In this document: piece by piece, positions 32,762 to 41,755 of the stretch
Position numbering within the stretch: the first letter of the stretch is position 1
How the letters are laid out: each line of letters starts with the position of its first letter
NCBI GenBank assembly: GCA_964478075.1
Contig: CAYZGO010000006.1
Location: 62,001 to 126,000, forward strand
Direction of reading: 5' to 3'
DNA from: DAOUEX01 sp034430235
Lineage (GTDB): Bacteria; Chloroflexota; Anaerolineae; UBA2200
DNA length: 64,000 bases
The notes under the pieces: generated by a model
Database searches by the model: none
The model's input: only the letters and a program-made list of their open reading frames with translations
What the model was told of the DNA's origin: nothing
Position numbers and translations under genes: made by a program

Positions 32762-35700
32762 TCACCGGAAGATCTCCTGCAATCGGTACGTGAGCCGTCG
32801 AGCACTCGGCCAGCCTACCTTAACGAACATGTCGAGAATCTCGAGCAGCGTGCGTTGACACTCCTCATTCTCACGGAATACCGCGCGGTACTCGGCGAGA
32901 TACCGTTCAACCAGACCGACGATTAGATCAACTGCGAGACTCTCGTACTGGTAGCCACCTGTCTGCCCAGCTCGCACAACGTGGCCAATGCGCAGAAACA
33001 CACCGGCAGGGTCTACTGGAACGAGGAATTCCAGCGTCTTGAGCAGGTGGTGGACGAGTGAAGGAAAGCCAAACCCTGCCAGTTGGTCAAGAAGAGGCGT
33101 AGCCTCTTGGAGGAATCGTCTCTTTTCGTCGATACCTAAGACTCGGCCATGCGTCTTTGCGTCGTACGCGCCTGAGGCGAAGTATAGCTCCATACCGATA
33201 GACTCTGCCAGTCGGGCCAGAGTGCGCGCGTGTTCTTGGTCCGCCCGGGTCCAGGATTCAAATGATATTTCCTTGTGGTCAGTCTCCAGCTCACGCAACG
33301 CACTGCCAGTGGACCGCAGCATCTTCTCCGCAAGATGGAATGCCCGTTTGCGGACCTCATCCTGGGCTGGATCAGGCCCACTGACAGGGCCACAGGCAAG
33401 GAAGGGGCGGAGGTTGTGAACGATACGCTGCGCCTCGTCGCCTGAGTCACCGGGAGCGCTCGCAATTCCAAAGACTATGTCCCGGCAAACTGGGTTATCC
33501 TGCCGCAGGTATAGGCCTAAGAAGATTGAGGTGCAGGCTTTTCGGACGGACTTTGCTCCAGGTCCGTCCGTTACACGGTCGTAGATTGCCTTTGTAAGAT
33601 TCGTGACGCGATTTGCATGCGATCCAGCAAGCCTCCCAAGCACACCACTCAGGAGCCCCTGGAGAACACCTCTGCTTGTCTCTTCGTTGCAGGATCGCTC
33701 CAGGATTCCCCACATAAGGTTGGGCGCCGCCCGGTATAGGATGAGCAATCGCGTGCCAACCTGGAAACGTACAGCTGGAACGGGATCCTTCCTCAGTCGC
33801 TCAATGGTTCCGAGCACCATCTCATCCATGCATGTCGGGTGGCTAGCGAGCCAGGTCAATCCTCCAGCCGCTTCGATGCGCGCTGCAGGGCTTCCCCAAG
33901 AGGGAAACTCATCGAACCGGGCGTCATATTCAGGGTTAGGAAGCGGATTGGCGTGCTTCGCTGCTTCCAGAAGGACAGACCGAATAAAGGTGCCCAGCTC
34001 GTTTTGACAAGTCAGTCCCTCGTATGCCGCGATCTGCTCGCAAGCCTGCGCGAGGCAATCCCAGGCATGCTCGCTTTGCTGTTGATGGACGCCATCCGCA
34101 CCCGCAGTGAGAAGGGCGTCTCGGAGAGAGCACAGCGCGGGCAGCATTGCCCTGATTTCGTCCGCCATTGGCAAAGACTTTTGGTGCTTTCGTGCGAACT
34201 CCTCAATAGGCTCTTCCAGCGCCCGGATGCGCTGGTTTGGCTGTGCGTCGACTGGTACTCCGCTTTCGGCCAGGTACTCTTCGCTACTGTATGGCTTCGA
34301 CGTCCATCCAGAAAGACGGAAGAGTGGTTCATTTGGCGGCACCTTGTCAGTCGCCGTTAGGTCAGTGAGGAGCTGCTTCGCTTCATCGGTCACCAAGTAG
34401 TCGGACGCCAGGCAGCCCAGGAGACGGTTTCGCATCCTCTCCTTGCCTTCGGCACTACCCCTCGTCGCCGACTGGGGGATTGACAGGATCGCTTTCTCTA
34501 CTCGAATGCGGTCTCCACGATCAAGGCGTCCAAACACCGCGTGGAGCAAGCTGCCAACCGCATTAGTGGTGTCAGGACAGGTCAGGATCGGCATCGCCCA
34601 AGCGAGCGCGCGAATCTCTTGTCCCAGTGTGTCAGGGGCTTGGGCTCCGCAGATCAGGAGATATTTCCACAGAACAGCAAAGCGGTTCTGGGCGATGAGG
34701 AGGTCAAGGACTTCCCGACGTTCAGCGCCCCCTTCCCCATCCTTGGCAAGCCCAATTAGGTGAGCTTCAAAGGCATCAACCATCTTGAGTACATCCTCGT
34801 GACGGCTTGTGTCTCCCGCATCCCAGATAAAGCTATAGTCAGTTCTAATGCGGGCCTGTCGTCCTGCAAAATCGAACGTTTCTTCCACTACCTCTCCGGA
34901 TGCCGGTGGGTGGCGTCGAGCTACGTATGCACCCACCGCTATAATCAAGGCACGCACTGCATGGACCGGCGCCAACGAAATGAAGCTTGGGTATGTCTCG
35001 GCCAGTTCCCATAGAGCCGTACGATAGTCCTGCCCTCGAGTGGAAGTCATCGGCAGGATTCTGCTTGCACCAATGGGGGTCTTGGCATCGCTGAACTCAT
35101 AGTGAGTGAACGTAGCTCGGTAGATGTCCTCCACAACCTTTGGATCAAGAGGTATCAAACGCCCCACTTCTCGTGCGAGCCACTGCATCTCTTCGGGCCC
35201 GTACTTCTCTAGATGTGTTGGCTCGAGACAGCGACGAACCAGTGTTCCTGACGCGCTTGGGGCGCTCTCAAATGTGCGGCATACTGCTTGTACAGCATGG
35301 ATAACAAGCCAACTGTCTCGCGGAGCCTGCTCCCAAGCGAATTCGAGGAGTCGCCGAGCCGCTACTCCTGCACCACTTTCCTGGTCAGAGGTAAGAGTTT
35401 CTGGACGTTCACCAATGGAGCAGAGAAGGAGGCGCACCGTGTATGCAATCGGTGGTCGCATCATCCAGCTTATGCACTCAAGTAACTCGCACCAAGGCCC
35501 AGCACCTTTGCCCACAAGCGGGCGGCCCGAATCCGGCGGCGCTGCAAGAAGCGCGCCGATCACGTGTCCCAGTGCCTGATCAGCCGCGTCGCGGGTCGCA
35601 GTATTGGGGCCCTCCAAGGCGCTGAAGAGAGCCCCGAAGTCCGCCAAGTCGCTTGCCAACTCGGCAGCCACCCCAGGACCGATCAGTTTCCCGATTTCTG

Positions 35701-37777
35701 GGATCCCCTCTGCTCTCGTGAGGCGAAGGACACATTTCCAGAAGTCGCTACGAGCTGCGTCGGACAACCAAAGGTACTGGAAGTGCATAACAAGACTTGG
35801 TTGAATCGCCAAGACAAGCTCGGGGTCACCTGCTAGAAGATCCACCGGGATCTTCGGGTCTCCTCTCAGGAGTAACCGTGCGACTGCATAGTCGAAAAGA
35901 ACGTGATGCGCGAAGGTTAGGACATAGCGATCCGGCTTGGCTGCAGGCGACGGCTGCCACTCCAATAGAATGTTAGAACTCAGTATATCCTCCAAGATGG
36001 GACTAGTGGCAATGTCCTTGTCTATGCATGCCCGGTCCACGCGAAGTGTCCGAGCCTGGACCATTTCACTGGTGACACGCCGCAACACTTCCTCACGCGC
36101 ACCTCCGTGCCGATCGTTGCGGATTACACGATGTAACCAATACCGCTCAAGCAGTTCGATCTGTGTTTTGATCGGCGTAAGTTCCTCCATGGCAATACCT
36201 TCGCCAAGAAGGTCACCCATCAACCGCAGATTGAATGGTACTCGCAACATTTCACGGAGCGCATGGCCAGCCGCACCCACAAGATCTGCTAGTTCCCGCG
36301 ATTGTACGCGGATTTGATCTAGTTCCTCATCGTCCAGCCCGCGTATGTTGATATGGCACAGCCGGGCAAACTCCGTGTCTTGAAACTGGGTTGGTGGTGC
36401 CCCCGAAAAGAGCTGGCCAATCTTCTCACTGTAACGCAGATCGAATTTTCGAATGGAGACAACTGTCCGCCAGCGGTTAGCCACCTTTGCCGTTTGCCAG
36501 ATGAGATCAAGAACCGTCTGTGCCGACCTATCCGCTCTTGCTGCATCAAGAGCATCAATGACTAGAAACGCTGGTTGAATGCCATGCCAGTTCGCGAGGA
36601 TGTCGAGCAGCTCGTGCGAGAGTCCGATATCATTGCGCAATGCGCCGAGGCTCTGCACTTCCAAGCGGTCGACCGCAAGAAACACAAAGTCACGGCCTTC
36701 GTCGTGAAGTGCCACTACTAGGTCGTGCAGCGCACCGGACTTACCGGCGCCAGGTTCACCAACGACAACCAGTGAATCCTTCTCAGCTGCGCTTCGAAGT
36801 GCTTGAGTTGAGCGCCTTGTGATCTTCACTTCTGTGGGTCCGACGCGGGTCCTGGATAGATCGGAAAGCAGTGCGACCGTATTACGAGAGTATTCTCGAA
36901 GCCGTTCGATGTCAGCGTAGTAGCTTCGCGGCACTCGCAGGTAGATACCCGCATCTAGGAGTACCCGCTGTAAGATGTCACGGTCCGCGCCTGTCCGATT
37001 ACTCGCAAAGCCTGCACACGCCTGCACCAGCGTGTTCCAAGCCATATCCGCCTGCGTCGCGTCGCAAAGCACATCAGATCGAAGGCGATCCTTGGCTTCA
37101 CGTTCAGCTGCGCCCCCCTCATCCACATCCAGTGTAAATACTCGAATTAGCGAGATAAGCCGAACAAGGTCATTGTCAGAACGGTGGTTATCCAAGGCGC
37201 GCTGCCATGAGCGAGCAAAATGCTCTCGGAAGACGCCAAGGGCTCTGCGCTCCTCTTGGGTTATAGCAGCAACGTCGATTACCGGGCCTGACGCGACAGG
37301 CGGCAGCTTGGCTAACGCCGATGGCAGGTGCTCACGTATCGCAGCAGAACTGTTGGGGCCTATCAGGAGCACTAGCCGATCACGGTCAGGGTTCAGTGGA
37401 CGTTCCCATAACCTGCCAGCCGCCCCATTGCGGCAAGCGGCAAACTGCCGAACAAATTGATCGATTGCTGAGGCGAACGCGGAGTCATGTCGGCGTTCAA
37501 GTGTGAGCCTGTGTTTGACTTGGACAAACACGAAGCCACCTTCCGAAGTACCAATCAGCAGGTCGTCAACTGGCTGTTCGGTCTCGCAGCGGATAAACTC
37601 GAACGTTGTACGTCCTGGCAGATTCCACGGGGGCGATGCAGCTTGCTCAGCCAAAATGCGCACCGCTACCCAAGCAGCTGCACGATTCTGAAAGGCTATG
37701 CCTTTCTGAGTAGCGGCACCGCCTCCGCCAACGGAAGTACATGGGGATCTTCGACTAGCCTTTTTCTTTCCTTGCAA
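32762..37777 (-). CDS. Avs-like STAND NTPase with N-terminal nuclease-like domain
   Basis: A ~1671-residue protein with the three-part plan of antiviral STAND ATPases. Numbering from the upstream in-frame start, residues 34-125 look like a Cap4/DUF4297-type PD-(D/E)xK nuclease: GIAFQNRAAAW, then PVDDLLIG (D79, D80) and FVQVKHR (Q94, K96). The NTPase has Walker A GEPGAGKS (348-355) and Walker B AFLVIDALDA (411-420). The remaining 1200 residues are mostly helical, like TPR/HEAT sensor regions. Such proteins detect phage products and trigger nuclease activity (family knowledge). I prefer TTG at 37777, with GGAGG upstream; TTG at 37801 is the alternative. It lies alone between defence remnants. 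Confidence 0.7.
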   Translation of the reverse strand: MQGKKKASRRSPCTSVGGGGAATQKGIAFQNRAAAWVAVRILAEQAASPPWNLPGRTTFEFIRCETEQPVDDLLIGTSEGGFVFVQVKHRLTLERRHDSAFASAIDQFVRQFAACRNGAAGRLWERPLNPDRDRLVLLIGPNSSAAIREHLPSALAKLPPVASGPVIDVAAITQEERRALGVFREHFARSWQRALDNHRSDNDLVRLISLIRVFTLDVDEGGAAEREAKDRLRSDVLCDATQADMAWNTLVQACAGFASNRTGADRDILQRVLLDAGIYLRVPRSYYADIERLREYSRNTVALLSDLSRTRVGPTEVKITRRSTQALRSAAEKDSLVVVGEPGAGKSGALHDLVVALHDEGRDFVFLAVDRLEVQSLGALRNDIGLSHELLDILANWHGIQPAFLVIDALDAARADRSAQTVLDLIWQTAKVANRWRTVVSIRKFDLRYSEKIGQLFSGAPPTQFQDTEFARLCHINIRGLDDEELDQIRVQSRELADLVGAAGHALREMLRVPFNLRLMGDLLGEGIAMEELTPIKTQIELLERYWLHRVIRNDRHGGAREEVLRRVTSEMVQARTLRVDRACIDKDIATSPILEDILSSNILLEWQPSPAAKPDRYVLTFAHHVLFDYAVARLLLRGDPKIPVDLLAGDPELVLAIQPSLVMHFQYLWLSDAARSDFWKCVLRLTRAEGIPEIGKLIGPGVAAELASDLADFGALFSALEGPNTATRDAADQALGHVIGALLAAPPDSGRPLVGKGAGPWCELLECISWMMRPPIAYTVRLLLCSIGERPETLTSDQESGAGVAARRLLEFAWEQAPRDSWLVIHAVQAVCRTFESAPSASGTLVRRCLEPTHLEKYGPEEMQWLAREVGRLIPLDPKVVEDIYRATFTHYEFSDAKTPIGASRILPMTSTRGQDYRTALWELAETYPSFISLAPVHAVRALIIAVGAYVARRHPPASGEVVEETFDFAGRQARIRTDYSFIWDAGDTSRHEDVLKMVDAFEAHLIGLAKDGEGGAERREVLDLLIAQNRFAVLWKYLLICGAQAPDTLGQEIRALAWAMPILTCPDTTNAVGSLLHAVFGRLDRGDRIRVEKAILSIPQSATRGSAEGKERMRNRLLGCLASDYLVTDEAKQLLTDLTATDKVPPNEPLFRLSGWTSKPYSSEEYLAESGVPVDAQPNQRIRALEEPIEEFARKHQKSLPMADEIRAMLPALCSLRDALLTAGADGVHQQQSEHAWDCLAQACEQIAAYEGLTCQNELGTFIRSVLLEAAKHANPLPNPEYDARFDEFPSWGSPAARIEAAGGLTWLASHPTCMDEMVLGTIERLRKDPVPAVRFQVGTRLLILYRAAPNLMWGILERSCNEETSRGVLQGLLSGVLGRLAGSHANRVTNLTKAIYDRVTDGPGAKSVRKACTSIFLGLYLRQDNPVCRDIVFGIASAPGDSGDEAQRIVHNLRPFLACGPVSGPDPAQDEVRKRAFHLAEKMLRSTGSALRELETDHKEISFESWTRADQEHARTLARLAESIGMELYFASGAYDAKTHGRVLGIDEKRRFLQEATPLLDQLAGFGFPSLVHHLLKTLEFLVPVDPAGVFLRIGHVVRAGQTGGYQYESLAVDLIVGLVERYLAEYRAVFRENEECQRTLLEILDMFVKVGWPSARRLTYRLQEIFR

Positions 37778-37801
37778 GGCTCTATCCTCCAGCAACAGCA
37801 A

Positions 37802-38191
37802 CTGTGATCATCCGCCTGAGGTAGGTGCAGGTCCACTGAAACGGGGGTGATCGGACATCTCCAATCGGGGCCTGGATTATGCGAGGGATTCTGGCGGAAT
37901 TGCAGGCCCCTACGGTTCCATTGTAATGCAAAAACCGTAGAACGTCAATGCATAACAGTCGTCATGGGGAGTCGGCCACGGCCGTGCTTTCCGTAGTATC
38001 ACATCACCAGCGGTGGCACCAACCTCATTGTATCCCAGCTGCCTCACAGCAGACCACTAGTCAGATCGCGCGAGAAGCCCCTTCACGCTAACTGGTAGAA
38101 CAGGACACGCGCAATTGCGGCGATCGGGCCGTGTTGTGGTCTGCATAACACCAATCCCCGCGTCGCGCATAGGAAGCGGGGATCAATCCTA
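37802..38191. other. Intergenic region upstream of the STAND gene
   Basis: I see no gene. An inverted repeat CTACGGTT and AACCGTAG (37911-37941) could form a hairpin in the leader or upstream region. Low-scoring minus-strand frames near 38083-38306 run through the tRNA-Asp fragment and are judged non-coding, although EEGWERVEQKSKKAWL beside the fragment could be the end of a lost gene. Confidence 0.3.
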
Positions 38192-38226
38192 GCGGGAGCG
38201 ACGCGATTCGAACCCGCGATCTCCTC
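38192..38226 (-). pseudogene. tRNA-Asp 3' fragment (possible att site)
   Basis: The minus strand reads GAGGAGATCGCGGGTTCGA then ATCGCGTCG and CCCGC. This is the 3' side of the anticodon stem, T arm and acceptor strand of tRNA-Asp with a few changes from the intact gene at 39557-39630. No 5' half is present. It has the same orientation and lies downstream of the intact tRNA, the geometry left by an element that integrated into a tRNA 3' end. Confidence 0.7.
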
Positions 38227-38347
38227 AGCCAGGCCTTCTTGCTCTTCTGCTCCACCCGTTCCCATCCCTCCTCAAGGACGAATGCGGCACAGGTAGGTGT
38301 GGACATCGGCCCTGATTAACTGAAGCGAGCCCTGTACGATGCAGGCC

Positions 38348-38497
38348 TCAGAACGCGCAGCCTTCAGCGAACTGGCCTTGAACGCGCATCTTCGCCTCTC
38401 CCCGCTTGCCTGAGCCGAGCCCCCGCAATCCAGCTTTCTGCAGACACATTTGGATGTCTTGAGCACGTAAGCCAATACTGATATCTTCTATAGCCAA
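38348..38497 (-). CDS. Truncated or small protein after PglZ remnant
   Basis: A 49-codon frame starts at TTG with GAGGAGG ending eight bases upstream and overlaps the PglZ fragment's operon context closely (11 bases after its stop). It encodes IEDISIGLRAQDIQMCLQKA and a basic glycine-rich stretch. It ends abruptly and may be the start of a longer gene cut by a frameshift. I do not recognise the family. Confidence 0.35.
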   Translation of the reverse strand: MAIEDISIGLRAQDIQMCLQKAGLRGLGSGKRGEAKMRVQGQFAEGCAF

Positions 38498-38507
38498 GTT
38501 GGCCTCC

Positions 38508-38597
38508 TCACTCTTTAGCGCCCCACAGCACCAGCCACGGCGTCAGGCACTCCATTAGCGCCAGCCCTCGGTGCAGGTAGACGCCGCCGAAGTCGCC
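38508..38597 (-). pseudogene. PglZ C-terminal fragment 2
   Basis: The minus strand encodes GDFGGVYLHRGLALMECLTP then WLVL and a stop. This matches the end of PglZ-domain (alkaline phosphatase-like) proteins of BREX and related phage defence systems, where a HGG-L-[ST]-L-x-E motif precedes the C-terminus. Only about 30 residues remain. DNA around it is repeated at 39328-39435. Confidence 0.6.
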
Positions 38598-38616
38598 CGT
38601 GCAGCGGCTTTTACGC

Positions 38617-38964
38617 CTATGTTAGCAATCCGCTCATCCGCAGCACGCGCTGGCTCCACCGTCGGGCCTCCGCAATCACCTGACTACGCCACGTCTGGTC
38701 GGGGAACCGCTGTGGCAACCGCATCCGCCAGCGCGCCAGGCGGCGCTGGAGTTCCAGCAGCGTCACCTGGCTTTCCAGGTCAGACTCTGGAGCGCACCAC
38801 TCAATAAAGTGCGCGGCCTCACGCATCAGGTCTACCACCGGCGCGAGGTTGGCCGGATTCTGTGAGAATGAGGCGATACGGGCCAGATCGGCGGCCAGTC
38901 CGCCCAAACGTACCGGCAGGGGATCGCGCACGTAACGGGCCCGAATGGCGGACAGGTCTTTCAT
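38617..38964 (-). CDS. Hypothetical helical protein linked to DUF5674
   Basis: A 115-residue, mostly helical soluble protein beginning MKDLSAIRARYVRDPLPVRL and containing IEWCAPESDLESQVTLLELQ. It overlaps the end of the DUF5674 frame by four bases (ATGA), so the two would be translationally coupled. I do not recognise a named family. The coupled pair of small proteins could be a toxin-antitoxin-like or regulatory module, but nothing in the sequence proves this. It sits between two PglZ fragments. Confidence 0.55.
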   Translation of the reverse strand: MKDLSAIRARYVRDPLPVRLGGLAADLARIASFSQNPANLAPVVDLMREAAHFIEWCAPESDLESQVTLLELQRRLARWRMRLPQRFPDQTWRSQVIAEARRWSQRVLRMSGLLT

Positions 38965-39317
38965 TTCGGCATCACTCCTTCCAGCAGTTCGTGCGCAATG
39001 GTTTCTACCCGCACACGAATTGCAGGATCCAGAATGGTCATACTGGGGTTGTTCTAGCGGGGGCGGATGTTGATTAGCGCCTCGAATTGTACCTCCTGGC
39101 TAAAGGGCAGCCAATCGGCACCCCAGATGTCTTCCTGGCGGCTGCCATCCTCCAGCAACACCTGTTCGCAATCGGCGTGTAGCTCTCCACCGCCAGCCAA
39201 CACGTCGCGGCGCACATCAACAGCCAACTTGACGTAGGAACCCAATGATTGCAACATCTCGCTCATCATCGTTGGGGTTGCACGACGACGGACGATGTGG
39301 ATAACGACGTCTGACAT
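38961..39317 (-). pseudogene. DUF5674 family protein interrupted by an in-frame TAG
   Basis: The first 87 codons encode VVIHIVRRRATPTMM, then YVKLAVDVRRDVLAGGGELH and INIRPR, the DUF5674 pattern. The next codon is TAG (39054-39056), after which the same frame continues NNPSMTILDPAIRVRVETIA to a TGA at 38961. Family members usually read RPRQ at this point followed by an ILDPEIR-type end (recalled), so a single CAG to TAG change would explain it. AAAGGAGCG precedes the ATG. Readthrough cannot be excluded. Confidence 0.65.
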
Positions 39318-39327
39318 CCTCGCTCCT

Positions 39328-39435
39328 TTATGTACTTCTACGCTGCACTACCAGCCACGGCGTCAGGCACTCCATCAGCGACAGCCCCCGGTGCAGGTAG
39401 ACGCCGCCAAAGTCGCCGCGAGGCTTCTTCCGAAT
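39328..39435 (-). pseudogene. PglZ C-terminal fragment 1
   Basis: Minus-strand codons give IRKKPRGDFGGVYLHRGLSL then MECLTPWLV and a stop, nearly the same as fragment 2 at 38508-38597. The DUF5674 gene starts 11 bases later. The upstream bulk of the PglZ gene is missing: the tRNA-Asp gene lies only 120 bases further upstream. Confidence 0.65.
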
Positions 39436-39556
39436 GCCATTATACCACCTTTTTCCGCTCTTGCGAAAGGTCTGTGCCACACTGCCCTCACCACGAAAAA
39501 AGCCAGCTCTGCGGCCGCAGAGCTGGCTGGCGATAAAGCGGCGGGGACAAAGTTGG

Positions 39557-39630
39557 CGGGGACGACGGGATTCGAACCCGTGATCTCCTCCTTGACAGGG
39601 AGGTATGCTAGGCCGCTACACCACGTCCCC
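39557..39630 (-). tRNA. tRNA-Asp (GTC)
   Basis: The acceptor GGGGACG pairs with CGTCCCC. The anticodon stem CCTCC/GGAGG encloses CTGTCAA with anticodon GTC. The T arm CACGGGTTCGAATCCCGT is intact. CCA is not encoded. Its 3' half is partly duplicated at 38192-38226, marking it as an integration site. Confidence 0.95.
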
Positions 39631-39666
39631 GGAGGCACAGCATATTAACATAGAAAGCGCCATTAG

Positions 39667-40398
39667 TCAAACCAGAAGCGTACTGACTCTGTCCACCAGC
39701 GGTGGCAGTACAAGCAGCACCAGATTCACCGCCACGTGACAGGCTATGCTCGTTGTCAGCCCATAGCGCTGGTACAGGTAGCCATAAAGCAGCCCCAACA
39801 GGGCCATGCCCAGTACCACGGTGGCGATCACCAGAGGGAAAACGGTCACAGTAGAGATAAAGTACAAGGCCTGCACCAGGCCAAACAGCAGCGCCCCTTC
39901 GAACAGCCCACGTTCACGCTGCACTACGCCACGGAAGAAACACTCCTCCAGGATGGGCACCAGGAAAACGGCACGCTCCACAAGCACCAGCAAATCGTCC
40001 ACCCCGTACAGCCACGAGGCCGTGGCGTAGAAAAAGTCCTTGGCAAAGAGGTAGAAAGGCAAGGCGACCACTGTCCCCACCAGCGCGCCGCGCGCCAGGT
40101 TCAACAGGCTGTACTTGGCCTGTAGGCGCCCGCTTTCAGCATAGAGCAGAACCAGAACCAACAGCACCAGCCAAAGCAGCGTGAGCCGCAGGGTATGCTC
40201 CAGCCGAAACGCAGCCACGCCGATGCCCAACAGCATCAAGAAGGCCAGGTAAGGATTCAACACCCAGCCGCCCAGCAGAGCGCGTGCTGTCACCGGTTCC
40301 TTTGCCTTGCGCTCGGCCCGCTTCTTCTTGGACAGGCTCTCTGCCAACTCATACGTCTTCTTCCGCGGGCGTCTCGTCCGCCGCGCGTCCGGGCACAT
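39667..40398 (-). CDS. CPBP family intramembrane metalloprotease
   Basis: A 243-residue membrane protein of the CPBP (Abi, type II CAAX prenyl endopeptidase-like) family. The catalytic motif EECFFRGVVQRE is near residue 150 and the second motif, a histidine in CHVAVNLVLL, near 225. Bacterial members are involved in bacteriocin immunity or unknown membrane proteolysis. I chose the ATG at 40398, preceded by GGAGGTGAG; this overlaps the end of scpB by 50 bases in another frame. The N-terminus is very basic (RRTRRPRKK). It is last in the amaP-scpB operon, followed by tRNA-Asp. Confidence 0.85.
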   Translation of the reverse strand: MCPDARRTRRPRKKTYELAESLSKKKRAERKAKEPVTARALLGGWVLNPYLAFLMLLGIGVAAFRLEHTLRLTLLWLVLLVLVLLYAESGRLQAKYSLLNLARGALVGTVVALPFYLFAKDFFYATASWLYGVDDLLVLVERAVFLVPILEECFFRGVVQRERGLFEGALLFGLVQALYFISTVTVFPLVIATVVLGMALLGLLYGYLYQRYGLTTSIACHVAVNLVLLVLPPLVDRVSTLLV

Positions 40399-40984
40399 GC
40401 CGCTCACCTCCTCCCGCAGATGGTTGGAACTCCTCGATTGGTGGCAACTCACTGAGGTCTAACAGGCCAAAGTACTGCAGAAACTCAAAAGTGGTGCCAT
40501 AGATAATAGGGCGTCCGACCTGCTCCAGCCGCCCTAGTGGAGCAATGAGCCCCCGTGAAAGCAGGGTGCGCAGCACACTGTCGCAGTTCACACCGCGTAT
40601 GGCCTCGATCTGCGCACGGGTGACGGGCTGCCGGTAGACAACCAGAGCCAGCGTCTCCAACGCGGCAGTGGTCAAACTGCTGCTAAAGTTCAGGCCCAGG
40701 AAGCGCTCCACGCAGGCCGCAGCCTCGGGCGCAGTGACGAACTGAACCAGGCGGTCTTTGCGCTGCAAGCGCAAGCCTCGCTCCGTGTAGTGGGCTGCGA
40801 GCTGCTCCAATGCAGTCTCCACTTCGCTCTCGCCCGCTGCGAGCGCCTGTGCTAGCTGCTGGATGCTGACCGGCTGGTCTGCCACGAACAGCAACGCCTC
40901 GACCCTGGATGGCAGATCCAGTTCGTGGTCGCTGTGAGACCGTTCTTCGTGCTCCGCCTGCGGAACCGGTGTGACGTGAGGCAT
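40349..40984 (-). CDS. scpB: Segregation and condensation protein B
   Basis: A 211-residue winged-helix protein, the kleisin-associated partner in the SMC-ScpA-ScpB complex that condenses chromosomes. The family pattern is clear: ALLFVADQPVSIQQLA near residue 30, then LTTAALETLALVVYRQPVTR and IEAIRGVN, and the GRLEQVGRPIIYGTT element near residue 160. ScpA is not adjacent. The gene follows amaP by 23 bases and overlaps the CPBP gene. The C-terminal 30 residues are polar and variable. Confidence 0.94.
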   Translation of the reverse strand: MPHVTPVPQAEHEERSHSDHELDLPSRVEALLFVADQPVSIQQLAQALAAGESEVETALEQLAAHYTERGLRLQRKDRLVQFVTAPEAAACVERFLGLNFSSSLTTAALETLALVVYRQPVTRAQIEAIRGVNCDSVLRTLLSRGLIAPLGRLEQVGRPIIYGTTFEFLQYFGLLDLSELPPIEEFQPSAGGGERHVPGRAADETPAEEDV

Positions 40985-41007
40985 TTCGACAGTGATAGTC
41001 GTCGCAG

Positions 41008-41679
41008 CTAACTCATGCTGTACGGGTCGCTGTCTTCTGCCTTGAGCTCTGTTGTGGGCTCTTCAGGCTTCTCGGTGTCCACAGGCTCAAAGGGCATGGT
41101 CGGCGGCACGGCGGGCTTGCGCGGCGGCACTTTGGCCCTGCCATAAGGCGACTGGCTGATACGCACCTTGATGTTCGACACCTTGAGGCCCATCTTGCCC
41201 TCTACGACGTCACGGGCCGCCTGCGATACCTCTTCCATCTTGGTCGGGATGTCAATCTCGGGCGTGGTCTCCAGGTCAATCACGACGCTTACGCCCCCGC
41301 GCTTGCCTCGCACGGTTGGCCGCACCTTCAACACGTCACCAATATCGCGAATACGATACTCCAGGCTTTGCTCTACAGAAGAAGTGCTTATCTCTGCCTG
41401 CGTGCCCTTGACGCCGCGCACAGTGACCGTCTTCTTGGCCTTGGGCCGTAACTCCAGCCACAACAGCAGAATGAGCAGGAAGATCAACACAATCGCGACC
41501 GCCAAAAAGAGCACATAGCCCGCCGGCCAACGCTCCTCCAGGGCCACCTTTGCCTGCTGCCCTGTGTACAGCAACCTCTCCAACACCGTATAGGGCACGA
41601 CGGCGGCTATGACAAGAACGACAACGAGGAGCAAAATCTCGAGCATAACCACAGTGCGGTTAAACACGTTCATCAGCAT
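41008..41679 (-). CDS. amaP: Alkaline-shock-type membrane anchor protein AmaP
   Basis: A 223-residue protein with two N-terminal membrane helices (about residues 10-32 and 50-72) followed by a soluble Asp23-like domain containing VTVRGVKGTQAEIS, RIRDIGDVLKVRPTVRG and VVEGKMGLKVSNIKVRI. This is the AmaP layout, which anchors Asp23-type proteins in Gram-positive bacteria and may act in envelope stress. The C-terminus is proline- and acid-rich. It has a strong promoter upstream (41727-41755) and is first in the operon with scpB. Confidence 0.82.
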   Translation of the reverse strand: MLMNVFNRTVVMLEILLLVVVLVIAAVVPYTVLERLLYTGQQAKVALEERWPAGYVLFLAVAIVLIFLLILLLWLELRPKAKKTVTVRGVKGTQAEISTSSVEQSLEYRIRDIGDVLKVRPTVRGKRGGVSVVIDLETTPEIDIPTKMEEVSQAARDVVEGKMGLKVSNIKVRISQSPYGRAKVPPRKPAVPPTMPFEPVDTEKPEEPTTELKAEDSDPYSMS

Positions 41680-41726
41680 ACCTCCCTAACTGGAAATCTA
41701 GGCTCTTCGCCTGACGACCTACTACT

Positions 41727-41755
41727 ATTATACACCGCTTCGCGATACACGGCAA
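41727..41755 (-). promoter_or_regulatory. Promoter of the amaP-scpB operon
   Basis: On the minus strand TTGCCG and TATAAT are separated by 17 bases, about 50 bases upstream of the amaP start. Confidence 0.7.

Noticed and set aside
38083..38306. Minus-strand frames through the tRNA-Asp fragment
   Set aside because: The AGSNRVAP-type string is what tRNA T-arm sequence gives when translated, not a protein.
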